Positions 7,265-16,401 of a DNA stretch of 64,000 bases are shown piece after piece (the stretch's first letter is position 1; the number at the start of each line of letters is the position of its first letter). Made by a program: the position numbers and the translations under genes. Below the pieces are notes generated by a model. The model saw only the letters and a program-made list of their open reading frames with translations. It did not search any database and was not told the origin of the DNA. The DNA is from RHLJ01 sp965212165 (GTDB lineage Bacteria > Bacteroidota > Rhodothermia > Balneolales > Balneolaceae): positions 1,302,001-1,366,000 of the forward strand of contig OZ243096.1 of NCBI GenBank assembly GCA_965212165.1, in the 5' to 3' direction.

Positions 7265-9679
7265 TCATTGAAAATTGATAATTGTCACTCCAGCACCACC
7301 AAAGTCTTCGTTCGCTAATTCATACTTTTTAACTTCAGGTCGATCTTTCAGGTATTTATGGATTTGATCTTTCAAAATTCCATCACCCTTTCCATGAACA
7401 ATTTCTACCTGATTCATGCCGCGGAAAACAGCTCGATCTATATAATGTGTGACTTCATTCAAAGCTTCTTCAGCACGCTTTCCGCGTAAATCAAGTCGTG
7501 GTTTAACAGCTTCATTCATGAAATCTGAACCGTTCACCAAGTTTACTGATCGAGCTTTTTGACTTGTTTTCTTATTTGGAGGGTCGACTTTAACTAAATT
7601 TCTATATTTGGTTCTAAGTCTCAATCCATCAGCTTGAACGGTAGCATTATTGCCTTTATGTTCAATAAGTTCACCGGTTGTATTACCATCTAGGAAGCGA
7701 ACATAGTCACCGACTTTAGGAGGATATTTACTTTTCCTGAATTTCGCTTCTCGTTTTTCTTTTACTTCATCTAAACTACCTTCAATAGCAGCTTTTTCTT
7801 GATCAATATCTCTTCGGATATTTTTTATCTGATTTTTATCTCTCTTATTTTTTACGATAATTTGTTCAACAGCTTGTTCCACTTTTTGATTGGCTTTATC
7901 CATAATCGACTTAGCTTCAATCAGGGCTTTCTCGCGTATTTTATCTTTCTCACGGTTTATGCCGTCTAATTTATTCAGATAGCGATTCCGATCTGTTTCT
8001 GCTCTATATTTTAAATTTTCAAACTTGGATTTTAGCTCATCTGCTTGCTGCGTTTTAGTTTCCAATTCAGTAATTAACGATTCCATCTTATTCTTTTGCT
8101 CACCGAGTAACGCACGAGATCTTGTCAGGATTTTCTCGTCGAGGTCCATTCGTTGTGCAATTTCAAAAGCATAGCTACTACCAGGGATACCTTTTTTGAA
8201 TTTATATGTAGGGGAGAGAGAAGCTTGGTCAAACTCCATAGAGCCATTAACAGCTAGGGGGTGTTCATGTGCAAAAACTTTCAGCGAACCATGATGAGTT
8301 GTAACTAGTACACTACAGTCTCTATCTAATAAATACTCTATGAAAGACTGGAACAAGGCACCACCTTCTTCAGGATCTGTTCCTGCTGCAGCTTCATCAA
8401 TTAAAACTAAACTTCCAGGTTTAAGTTGTTTTTGAGTTTCACGCATCCATTTCAATCGGGAAGAAAAAGTACTTAAATCGTTTTCGATAGATTGATCATC
8501 ACCTAAATCAACAAATAATCCAGAAAAAACGGGTAACTCTGATGTTGGATCAGCAGGAATCGCATAACCTGACTGGTTTAAAAGTGCGGAGATACCAACT
8601 GTTTTCATGGCAACAGATTTGCCGCCAGCATTAGGACCAGTTATCATTAAACAATGCTCATTTTCATCTAGGTCCAAAAAAAGAGGAATAATTTTTAACT
8701 GTTCACTTTTTTTTAGTGCTAGGTTTTTAAGCTTCAGATTGGCATTGTAGGCTTCTTTAAGTTTTAATCTACCCGATGTAGAAGTAATTGGAATTTCACC
8801 TTCAAGTTTAATAGAGACTTTAGCCTTTGCAGCTATTACATCTAATTCTGCTAGGGCTTCAACATTTTGTGAAATATAGGATGAGTGTTGTCGAACATGA
8901 TTAGTGAGTTCTCTTAAAATACGTTCAATTTCTTGTTGTTCTTCAACTTCAAACTGGCGGATTTCATTATTTAAATGAAGTGCTTCGGCGGGTTCTAAAT
9001 AAACGGTTTGTCCTGTCGCTGAAACATCATGTATAAAACCTTGGATCTTTCTTTTGTACTCTGCTAATACCGGAATCACCATTCGACCATTACGAATAGT
9101 GGCACCTTCATCGGAAGTCATTCCGTCTTTGGTCGCATTCCTCATTAACTTATTTATAGTAGTTCTTAGCTCATTTCGTTTAGAATTCAGTTTTTTTCTA
9201 ATCGACTTAAGTTCAGGACTCGCATCATCTTTTAACTGTCCGTTATCTGTAACTTTCTGTTTGATGGAGTCTTCGAGTTCTTTTAGAGGAATGAGATGCT
9301 CAGATATGGCAAAGAGATGATGTTTATGATCTGATCTCACTTTTAAAAACTTCTTTAGCATTCTAGCCGTTGAACAAACACCGAGAATATATGGGAAAGC
9401 AGTTAGCGGAATGATACTGCCAATAGCTTTAGCAATATCAAGGTAATCTCTTACATCAGGGAGTTCCCCAAGTGGAAATGGATCAGGATCACGAAGAATA
9501 TCGATCATCTCGTGAGTTTGACTTAACAGAATATGTACTCTATCAGCGCTACTTGTAGGATATAGTTCCTCGATTATCTCATACGAACGCTCCGATTGCG
9601 CTACTTTTAATGTAGCTTCTCGTAGTTGTTCAAAGCCTAGTTTCTCTAATAAATTTTTTGGATAGAGTTGCATGTACAA
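7265..9679 (-). CDS. mutS2: MutS2 family endonuclease/ATPase with Smr domain
   Basis: 804 residues, normal length for MutS2. It contains the MutS core (levers and clamp), an ATPase with Walker A GPNAGGKS (about 345-355) and Walker B LVLIDEAAAGTDPEEG, a long coiled coil (about 510-640), a KOW-like segment (PKVGDYVRFLDG), and a C-terminal Smr nuclease domain starting LDLRGKRAEEAL and containing EIVHGKGDGILKD. Known roles in the family are suppression of recombination and ribosome-collision rescue. Starts at 9679 (MYMQL) or two codons later are equally plausible. Its last codons lie in sequence resembling the end of the neighbouring repeat. Confidence 0.95.
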   Translation of the reverse strand: MYMQLYPKNLLEKLGFEQLREATLKVAQSERSYEIIEELYPTSSADRVHILLSQTHEMIDILRDPDPFPLGELPDVRDYLDIAKAIGSIIPLTAFPYILGVCSTARMLKKFLKVRSDHKHHLFAISEHLIPLKELEDSIKQKVTDNGQLKDDASPELKSIRKKLNSKRNELRTTINKLMRNATKDGMTSDEGATIRNGRMVIPVLAEYKRKIQGFIHDVSATGQTVYLEPAEALHLNNEIRQFEVEEQQEIERILRELTNHVRQHSSYISQNVEALAELDVIAAKAKVSIKLEGEIPITSTSGRLKLKEAYNANLKLKNLALKKSEQLKIIPLFLDLDENEHCLMITGPNAGGKSVAMKTVGISALLNQSGYAIPADPTSELPVFSGLFVDLGDDQSIENDLSTFSSRLKWMRETQKQLKPGSLVLIDEAAAGTDPEEGGALFQSFIEYLLDRDCSVLVTTHHGSLKVFAHEHPLAVNGSMEFDQASLSPTYKFKKGIPGSSYAFEIAQRMDLDEKILTRSRALLGEQKNKMESLITELETKTQQADELKSKFENLKYRAETDRNRYLNKLDGINREKDKIREKALIEAKSIMDKANQKVEQAVEQIIVKNKRDKNQIKNIRRDIDQEKAAIEGSLDEVKEKREAKFRKSKYPPKVGDYVRFLDGNTTGELIEHKGNNATVQADGLRLRTKYRNLVKVDPPNKKTSQKARSVNLVNGSDFMNEAVKPRLDLRGKRAEEALNEVTHYIDRAVFRGMNQVEIVHGKGDGILKDQIHKYLKDRPEVKKYELANEDFGGAGVTIINFQ

Positions 9680-9801
9680 GTTTTAAAGTTTGAGTTAAGA
9701 TAAAGGTAAATTGATTGGATTTCGATCCTTAAATGAAAGCTTTGTATCAATCATAAAATGCATCTACATTTACTCATGGCTAAGAACAAAGTTGAAATGT
9801 A

Positions 9802-10584
9802 ATGAAGACACCTATTTATCAAATTGATGCATTTACAGATGCAGTTTTTGGAGGTAATCCTGCTGCAGTTTGTCCTTTAAAAGAGTGGATAAGACCAGAG
9901 CTCATGCAGAGTATTGCTAGTGAAAATAATTTATCAGAAACGGCTTTTTTTGTAAGAGAAGGTGATGTATATGCATTAAGATGGTTTACTCCAGTAGCTG
10001 AAGTTGATTTATGTGGGCATGCAACACTTGCTTCAGCACACGTTTTATTTGAAGAACTTGGTTATGATAAAGAAGAAATAAAGTTCGAGACCAAAAGCGG
10101 GCGATTAATTGTAAAGAAAGAAGGTGATCGACTATTAATGGATTTTCCAATTGATAAAATGGTGCAAGTTGAAGGCCCAGCTATTTTATACCAAGCATTG
10201 GGTATAGATCATAATATCTTCACTTTTAAATCTGATGATTATATGATCGTGCTAGATTCTGAAAAAGAGGTGGCAAGTTTAAACCCAGACTTTAAGATGT
10301 TGAAAGAAGTAGATGCTCGTGGAATCATAGTAACTGCTCCGGGTGATGAAGTTGATTTTGTTTCACGGTTTTTTGCACCACTTCACAATATTGATGAAGA
10401 TCCAGTTACAGGTTCGGCTCATACAAAATTAACACCATATTGGTCAGAACGACTAGAAAAAAGAGAAATGGAAGCACGTCAAATTTCATCTCGACAAGGA
10501 GTTTTAACAGTAAGAGATAAATACGACCGTGTAGAAATTTTAGGGAAAGCCGTTACTTATATGAAAGGGGAGATTACCATTTAG
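9802..10584 (+). CDS. PhzF-family isomerase/epimerase-like protein
   Basis: 260 residues with the PhzF double-hotdog fold signature: YQIDAFTDAVFGGNPAAVC at the start, Glu46 in NLSETAFF (the catalytic Glu position of PhzF/YddE), VDLCGHATLASAHVLF, and DEDPVTGSAHTKL. Family members isomerise small acids such as DHHA or act as epimerases; most genomic copies have unknown substrates. The TAG stop overlaps the GTG start of the next gene by one base, so it forms a two-gene operon with a TSUP permease, which could carry the substrate or product. Confidence 0.92.
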   Translation: MKTPIYQIDAFTDAVFGGNPAAVCPLKEWIRPELMQSIASENNLSETAFFVREGDVYALRWFTPVAEVDLCGHATLASAHVLFEELGYDKEEIKFETKSGRLIVKKEGDRLLMDFPIDKMVQVEGPAILYQALGIDHNIFTFKSDDYMIVLDSEKEVASLNPDFKMLKEVDARGIIVTAPGDEVDFVSRFFAPLHNIDEDPVTGSAHTKLTPYWSERLEKREMEARQISSRQGVLTVRDKYDRVEILGKAVTYMKGEITI

Positions 10585-11396
10585 TGGAACTTATTCTTCT
10601 ATTATTGATTGGGCTTATAGCGGGAACTATAGCAGGACTTATGGGAATTGGTGGTGGGATTATTTTCACACCTGTTCTATTCTTTTTATTTGAGGAAGCT
10701 GGAGTTGAGAATTCGGTACAATGGTCTGTTGGATCAGGGCTATTTTGTACATTGATTGCTGCTGGTAGTAGCACAGTTCGCCAATATCTTCAACAGAATA
10801 TATTTTGGAAAGAGGGCATTAAACTTGGTTTACTTGGTGCAGTTGGAATAACAATTGGTAAACAAGTACTTACCTCATCATATTATAATCGTGAACAGTT
10901 CGTTGTTTTTTTTAGTTTAATTTTACTTTATGCAGCATTAATGATGTTCAAAAGAGGGAAAGATACTAGCAACGAATCAGATAGAGCTTTTTCAGAATTA
11001 AAATTCCCTCAACTTTTTATAACTGGAGGAATTGGGGGATTTGTTGCTTCTTTAGCGGGTGTTGGTGGTGGTGGAATTATGGTTCCAATAATGAATTTAT
11101 TTTATAAACAACCATTTCGTAAAACGGTCAGTGTATCACAACTCGGGATGACAATTTTAATCACGTCAGGGGTGATACAACTTTCGTTAGCTGAGAATAC
11201 TTCGGTTGGAATTACCAATTTTACCCTCGGTTTCGTCGACTATGGTGCCGCATTACCATTGGTTATTGGAGGTTTAATTGGCGGATTCGGAGGAGCACTT
11301 CTGAATCATAAAATAAATCGTAAATACCTGCAGTGGGGTTTTGCAATATTAGCTGTTATTATGGCGAGTAGATTATTATTAAGCGTATTTAAATAA
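10584..11396 (+). CDS. TSUP (TauE/SafE) family permease
   Basis: 270 residues starting at a GTG that overlaps the previous stop (TAGTG). A good ribosome site, AAAGGGGAG, lies at 10564-10572 inside the upstream gene. There are about eight hydrophobic helices in two repeats, each with a glycine-rich signature: GLMGIGGGIIFTPVL near the N-terminus and GVGGGGIMVPIMNLF near residue 165. The family exports or imports sulfite, sulfoacetate or other organosulfur anions; the substrate is not determined here. Confidence 0.9.
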   Translation: MELILLLLIGLIAGTIAGLMGIGGGIIFTPVLFFLFEEAGVENSVQWSVGSGLFCTLIAAGSSTVRQYLQQNIFWKEGIKLGLLGAVGITIGKQVLTSSYYNREQFVVFFSLILLYAALMMFKRGKDTSNESDRAFSELKFPQLFITGGIGGFVASLAGVGGGGIMVPIMNLFYKQPFRKTVSVSQLGMTILITSGVIQLSLAENTSVGITNFTLGFVDYGAALPLVIGGLIGGFGGALLNHKINRKYLQWGFAILAVIMASRLLLSVFK

Positions 11397-11397
11397 A

Positions 11398-11428
11398 AAA
11401 AGAAGCTCCCTATCAAGGAGCTTCTTTT
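11398..11428. terminator. Bidirectional intrinsic terminator (TSUP gene and dcw operon end)
   Basis: AAGAAGCTCC (11400-11409) pairs with GGAGCTTCTT (11417-11426), with A-run on the left and T-run on the right. On the minus strand it is the first clear terminator after ftsZ. Confidence 0.85.
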
Positions 11429-11563
11429 ATTGTTAGCAATCTATAGCCTGCCGTCTGATGGCCAGTTCGTAAAACGAACATTGGCTATAATCTTCCAGTA
11501 AACTTTTCTGGCTTAGAGATACCATTCCCATGATATCCCGGGGAAAAACCAGTTATTCGGGAG
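11429..11563 (-). other. Structured 3' region downstream of ftsZ
   Basis: About 130 non-coding bases between the ftsZ stop and the terminator. Reading in the ftsZ direction there are several potential stems: CCAG/CTGG around 11494-11510, and ATAGCC...GGCTAT (about 11443-11488) enclosing GTTCGTTTTACGAAC (11468-11482). No known RNA family is recognised. It may be a structured 3' UTR or a processed small RNA. Confidence 0.35.
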
Positions 11564-12865
11564 TTAATCCATGATCTTCCGCAAAAATGCAGGTTGATCA
11601 GAATCGTCTTTTCTTATTCGCTCCGCTCTACTTTGGAAAGGAGCTACATTGGTGTTTTGTTGTTCTGGAGTTGTTTGCTCGGGTTCGGCAGCTGCTTCTT
11701 CTTTCTTTACGTTGAGGTCACGACGTAAGTAAGAAGGAGTATCTAGCCTTTTTAAATTTCCTTCTCCTTTATAGAAATCACCTGTAGTTCTTGTGAATCG
11801 TGTAGAGATTTCTTGCTTAGGAGCAGATTGATTTGTTATTGCTTGTTCTGCTGCGACATTAAGTGGCTTTTTGGGAGCTACACGTGCAGTGCTTCGGTCT
11901 TCAGCTAAATCAAAACCAGTTGCAATAACTGTTACTCTGATTTCATCACCGAATTCTTCATCTAGTACAGTTCCAAGAATGATTTCTGCATTATCACCAG
12001 CTTCTTGTTGAATTATGCTAGTCGCTGTAGTTGTTTCACGCATTCCAAGGTTTGAACCAGCTGATATATTTACCAATACATTTCTTGCACCGCGAATGCT
12101 TACTCCATCAAGTAGTGGAGAATTAATAGCTTCACGAGCTGCTAATTCAGCACGGTCAGCACCTGATGCAGTTGATGAACCCATTATTGCAGCTCCACCA
12201 TCAGTCATTGTAGTACGTACATCTGCAAAATCAAGGTTGATTAAACCAGGCATAAGGATAAGATCGCTTATACCACGTGTTGCATTGTAAAGAACTTCGT
12301 TTGCTAATCTGAATGCATCCATTAAAGAAGTATTTTCATCAGCGATATCTAATAATCGTTCGTTAGGAATAACGATTACAGTATCACAATTTTTCTTTAA
12401 TTCATTAATACCTTCTAGAGCATATTTTTTTCGGATTTTTCCTTCGCAGTCGAATGGAGTTGTGATAATTCCAACGGTAAGAATTCCTTTACGTTTAGCC
12501 ATACCTGCAACTACAGGTGCGCCTCCTGTTCCGGTTCCACCACCCATTCCTGCTGTTACGAATATCATATCAGCACTTTCGAGTGCTTCTTCAATTTCGT
12601 GTCTGTTTTCTTCAACAGCTTCGCGACCAATTTCAGGCCGTGCACCTGCACCAAGTCCGCTGGTTAGGGCAGATCCAACTTGAATTTTCAAGTCAGCCAT
12701 GCTGTTTTTTAATGCTTGGGCATCGGTATTTAGCGCGATATACTCAACGCTATCGAGTCCCATACTTATCATATTATTGATAGCGTTTCCGCCACCACCA
12801 CCAACGCCAATTACTTTAATTTTAGCGTTTTCTTGGCTTTGTTCGTCAAAGAAGAAAGTAGCCAT
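11564..12865 (-). CDS. ftsZ: Cell division protein FtsZ
   Basis: 433 residues. Tubulin-like GTPase that polymerises into the Z ring at midcell. GTP-binding features are VIGVGGGGGNAINNM (residues 18-32), the signature GGGTGTG (108-114) and the T7 loop region LINLDFADVRT. A variable, acidic/Gln-rich linker from about residue 330 leads to the conserved C-terminal peptide PAFLRKIMD, which binds FtsA and other partners. It is the last gene of the dcw operon, 59 bases after ftsA, and is followed by a structured region and terminator. Confidence 0.98.
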   Translation of the reverse strand: MATFFFDEQSQENAKIKVIGVGGGGGNAINNMISMGLDSVEYIALNTDAQALKNSMADLKIQVGSALTSGLGAGARPEIGREAVEENRHEIEEALESADMIFVTAGMGGGTGTGGAPVVAGMAKRKGILTVGIITTPFDCEGKIRKKYALEGINELKKNCDTVIVIPNERLLDIADENTSLMDAFRLANEVLYNATRGISDLILMPGLINLDFADVRTTMTDGGAAIMGSSTASGADRAELAAREAINSPLLDGVSIRGARNVLVNISAGSNLGMRETTTATSIIQQEAGDNAEIILGTVLDEEFGDEIRVTVIATGFDLAEDRSTARVAPKKPLNVAAEQAITNQSAPKQEISTRFTRTTGDFYKGEGNLKRLDTPSYLRRDLNVKKEEAAAEPEQTTPEQQNTNVAPFQSRAERIRKDDSDQPAFLRKIMD

Positions 12866-12924
12866 GATTACTCCTGTTGTGTTTGTTTACTGAATTATTC
12901 TTTTATTCTGTAGATGATTGCTGT

Positions 12925-14184
12925 TTAAAGCTCTTTAAACCAACTTTTCATTCGGTCTGCGATTTTCGCCATAACCTGTTCCACGCTGGTTGCCTTCGAT
13001 GAAGAAGGGATCATTGTCTTGTTTGTATTCGTGCCTGTTTGAAGGGCATGAACAACTAACCCAACGCCTGTTGCGTAAATTGGGCTGTTAACTTCTTCCA
13101 CTAAACCACCAGTAATACCTAGAGGGATTCCAACTTTGGCATCCATACCAAGTATTTCAGTTCCTAGAGAAGTGATATTCTTAATTAGAGATCCGCCACC
13201 AGTTAATACTACTCCAGCGCTAAGCGATTCGGAATAACCGCTTCGTTTGATCTCGATACTTACTATTTCTAAAATTTCTTCCATTCTAGCTTGTATGATT
13301 TTAGCAAGAATGCTTTTTGTGATTTCTTTTGGAGGTCGACCTGCTATTCCAGGTACTGTAATAACTTCATCTGTCATAATCATATCGGCGTAGCTTTCGC
13401 CATGATTTCGTTTTAACGTCTCAGCTTGATCATCTAATACGCTAAGACCAAGTCTGATATCATCAGTTACTTTTTGACCTGCAATAGCAATTACAGCAGT
13501 ATGTCGGATGGTGTTATCTTGAAAGATAGCCACATCAGTAGTTCCACCACCAATATCTACTAAAACTACGCCAGCTTCTTTTTCTTCTTGATCAAGAACA
13601 GCATATGAAGAAGCTAATGGTTCAAGTATAATATCGGCCACTTGGTATCCTGCTCGTTCCACGCAGCGATATATATTTTTAGCAGCAGATACTAGTCCAG
13701 TTATGATATGAACTTCAGCTTCCATTCTCATTCCGCTCATTCCTACCGGATCATTTATACCGTCCTGACCATCAACCACAAATTCTTGTGGAATTACATG
13801 AAGGATTTGTTGATCGGTAGGAAGCATGATACGCTGGCAATCTTCAAGTAATCGCTCTACATCATGTCCTGTAATTTCATTGTCTTTATTGTTGATGGTA
13901 ATAACACCTTTGCTACGCATGCTACGTATATGATCACCAGCAATACCAACATTTACCGAGTTTACTTGAATCCCAGAAGCAAGCTCTGCTTGGGCAATTG
14001 CGTCTTTTATTGCGCTAACTGTCTTGTCGATATTCACAACCACGCCTCGGTTCAAACCGTCGCTAGGTGCTTTACCAACGCCTAAAATATTAATACGTTG
14101 CTGCTCATCAATAGAGGCTACGATTGCGCAGATTTTTGTGGTCCCAATATCGAGACCTACCATAATGTTTTCTTGTTCTGACAT
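12925..14184 (-). CDS. ftsA: Cell division protein FtsA
   Basis: 419 residues. Actin-like ATPase that tethers FtsZ to the inner membrane. It shows the phosphate-1 motif MVGLDIGTTKICAIV, phosphate-2 VVLVDIGGGTTDVAIF, adenosine motif GVVLTGGGSLI, and a C-terminal amphipathic helix (VEQVMAKIADRMKSWFKEL) that inserts in the membrane. It lies between ftsQ and ftsZ in the usual order. Confidence 0.98.
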   Translation of the reverse strand: MSEQENIMVGLDIGTTKICAIVASIDEQQRINILGVGKAPSDGLNRGVVVNIDKTVSAIKDAIAQAELASGIQVNSVNVGIAGDHIRSMRSKGVITINNKDNEITGHDVERLLEDCQRIMLPTDQQILHVIPQEFVVDGQDGINDPVGMSGMRMEAEVHIITGLVSAAKNIYRCVERAGYQVADIILEPLASSYAVLDQEEKEAGVVLVDIGGGTTDVAIFQDNTIRHTAVIAIAGQKVTDDIRLGLSVLDDQAETLKRNHGESYADMIMTDEVITVPGIAGRPPKEITKSILAKIIQARMEEILEIVSIEIKRSGYSESLSAGVVLTGGGSLIKNITSLGTEILGMDAKVGIPLGITGGLVEEVNSPIYATGVGLVVHALQTGTNTNKTMIPSSSKATSVEQVMAKIADRMKSWFKEL

Positions 14185-14222
14185 ATCAGTTCCGCTGGTT
14201 TAATGGATTGCTAAATGTGTTG

Positions 14223-15005
14223 CTAACTTTCACGAGTTACTACCTGGTTTTTAAATCTAAGATCTACTTGTTGCATGCTTTGAATTCCTTTAGTGCGAAT
14301 AACTTCTGCATAAAAGGCTTCCCAATTTTTGAGTTTTGTTTCGAAATCATTGATTCCAAAAAGCAGTTTAACTCCATTTTCATGACTCAATGCTACGACT
14401 CCTTCTTCTTGGCTATATGCAACTTCACTGATGGTTGCCCATCCAAATTCATTTTCTTTTGCACCGACCAGAAAATCTCTTATTTGATTAAATTCTTTTG
14501 ATTTCAAGGTGTCAGGCCTAATAGTTACCCTAAATCCATATACCAATGGTAAATTTTGGGTTTTACCCTGAAGAATTGGAAGTCTTACTCCGTCTGCATC
14601 TACATAAATTCTGTTCGAACCTTTTACTAAAATAGCTATTGGTTGCCGCTCAGAAATTGTGATTTTCAAATCTCCACTTGGCTCTATATAAGGCATTACA
14701 GTTTTTACATAATTCAACGCCTCTACTCTAGCAACCAATGCCTGTAGATCTAGGCTATCTGGCTGTATTCCAATAGGTACTTCGGCTGCTAAAATAATTT
14801 CTTCAGGAGTTGAAAAATTAGTGCCTACAATTTCAATTTCATTGATGGTGACATTTCGATTCCAGTACAATGCAGCAAGCACAGCAATTCCAAATACCAT
14901 TAAAACGGCAGTCAACCAAGGAAGTAATTTCCCTTTTTGAGCTTCGGTATGTTCTACATGCTTACTCAATTCAATTTTTTTCGATGTTAAAATTTCCTGA
15001 TTCAA
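14223..15005 (-). CDS. ftsQ: Cell division protein FtsQ/DivIB
   Basis: 260 residues: a cytoplasmic N-terminus of about 28 residues, one membrane segment (LLPWLTAVLMVFGIAVLAAL), then a POTRA-like domain (VTINEIEIVGTNFSTPEEI) and the FtsQ beta domain. It bridges FtsL/FtsB and the septal synthase in the periplasm. The first ATG (15005) gives a 35-base overlap with murC; no later Met precedes the membrane segment, so this start is kept. The gene is too divergent for motif-level certainty, but size, topology and position between murC and ftsA are decisive. Confidence 0.92.
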   Translation of the reverse strand: MNQEILTSKKIELSKHVEHTEAQKGKLLPWLTAVLMVFGIAVLAALYWNRNVTINEIEIVGTNFSTPEEIILAAEVPIGIQPDSLDLQALVARVEALNYVKTVMPYIEPSGDLKITISERQPIAILVKGSNRIYVDADGVRLPILQGKTQNLPLVYGFRVTIRPDTLKSKEFNQIRDFLVGAKENEFGWATISEVAYSQEEGVVALSHENGVKLLFGINDFETKLKNWEAFYAEVIRTKGIQSMQQVDLRFKNQVVTRES

Positions 15006-16401
15006 TTTCTCCTACAAAGCTCTCACCAGAACGATAGATATCACCAGCACCCATTGTTATGATGATATCACCAGATTTAACGATCTCTTTCAATTTCTCA
15101 GTCACATCATTTTTGTCTTCAACATAAATTACATTCTTATGCCCGTACTGCTCGGCTGTATCTGAAATCAGTTTTCCAGTAACTCCATCAATTGGTTTTT
15201 CTCGAGATGGGTATACATCAGTAACAACAAGTACTTCGGCATCAAAAAAGGAGAGGCCAAATTCTTTATACAATTCCTGAGTTCTGGAATACAAATGTGG
15301 TTGAAACACTGCAACAACTCTTCGATCTGGCCAGCCGCTATTGGCAGCATTCAATGTGGCTTGAACTTCAGTTGGGTGATGGGCATAATCATCAATAACC
15401 ATAACCCCATTACTATACTTTTGCTGGAATCTTCGATATACACCTTCAAAGCTTTCTAAGCCAGCCTTTATCAACTTAAATTCGATATCTAGTTCAATAC
15501 CTGTAGCTATTGATGCAAGAGCATTTAAAACATTATGCTCACCTGGAGACTTTAAGGTAATAACACCCAGCTTCTCGCCATTATTCGTAACTGTGAATGT
15601 TGAATTAAACTCTGACATAATAATATCAGTTGCACGTATTTGCGCCTGTGGCGTAAGACCATAGGAAATAACTCTGCGCTCTAATAAAGGGAGAATACTT
15701 CTAACATTTGAGTCGTCTAGACAAACAATTACAGAGCCATAAAACGGTACTTTGTTCGCGTAATCAACAAATGCTTGTTTTACATCATCTAGATCATCAT
15801 AAATATCTAGATGTTCAGCTTCGATATTTGTAATTATTGCAATAGATGGGGTTAGACGAAGGAAAGTTCGGTCGAATTCATCTGCTTCTACAACAATTAC
15901 ATCACCTTTACCAACCACTGCATTTGTTTTATCAAAACTGTGAACTTTACCACCTACAATAATAGTAGGATCATAATTACCTTTTTGTGTAACTAGTCCC
16001 ACCATGGTAGTAGTAGTAGTTTTCCCATGAGTTCCAGCAACTCCAATTCCGTATTTCATCTTCATCAATTCAGCAAGCATTTCAGCTCTCTTGATCGTTG
16101 GAATTCGTTGTTCAATTGCAGCTTTTGTTTCTTCATTATCTGAAGCTTTTACAGCACTGGTATAGACTACAACATCAGCACCTTCAATATTCTTTGCAGC
16201 ATGCCCTTCATAAATAGTTGCACCAATATCTTCTAAGCGTTTGGTAGTTTCACCCAGTGCACCATCAGAACCTGATACCTTATATCCACGATGAATTAAA
16301 ATCTCAGCCATTCCGCTCATTCCAATGCCACCTATCCCTACCATGTGGATATGTTTGGTTCGTCCGAAAATGGGTTGTGTTTCTATTCGTTTATCCATCA
16401 A
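14971..16401 (-). CDS. murC: UDP-N-acetylmuramate--L-alanine ligase
   Basis: 476 residues. Cytoplasmic ATP-dependent ligase adding L-Ala to UDP-MurNAc. N-terminal Rossmann motif HMVGIGGIGMSGMAEIL, central P-loop GTHGKTTTTTMVG, EADEFDRTFL, and DDYAHHPTEVQATL in the C-terminal domain are all MurC-typical. The ATG overlaps the murG stop (ATGA); the second codon is also ATG and could be the start. The 3' end overlaps ftsQ. Confidence 0.98.
   Translation of the reverse strand: MMDKRIETQPIFGRTKHIHMVGIGGIGMSGMAEILIHRGYKVSGSDGALGETTKRLEDIGATIYEGHAAKNIEGADVVVYTSAVKASDNEETKAAIEQRIPTIKRAEMLAELMKMKYGIGVAGTHGKTTTTTMVGLVTQKGNYDPTIIVGGKVHSFDKTNAVVGKGDVIVVEADEFDRTFLRLTPSIAIITNIEAEHLDIYDDLDDVKQAFVDYANKVPFYGSVIVCLDDSNVRSILPLLERRVISYGLTPQAQIRATDIIMSEFNSTFTVTNNGEKLGVITLKSPGEHNVLNALASIATGIELDIEFKLIKAGLESFEGVYRRFQQKYSNGVMVIDDYAHHPTEVQATLNAANSGWPDRRVVAVFQPHLYSRTQELYKEFGLSFFDAEVLVVTDVYPSREKPIDGVTGKLISDTAEQYGHKNVIYVEDKNDVTEKLKEIVKSGDIIITMGAGDIYRSGESFVGEIESGNFNIEKN

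Noticed and set aside
12462..12683. Open frames antisense to ftsZ
   Set aside because: Shadow frames caused by codon bias of ftsZ; no start context, no family similarity.
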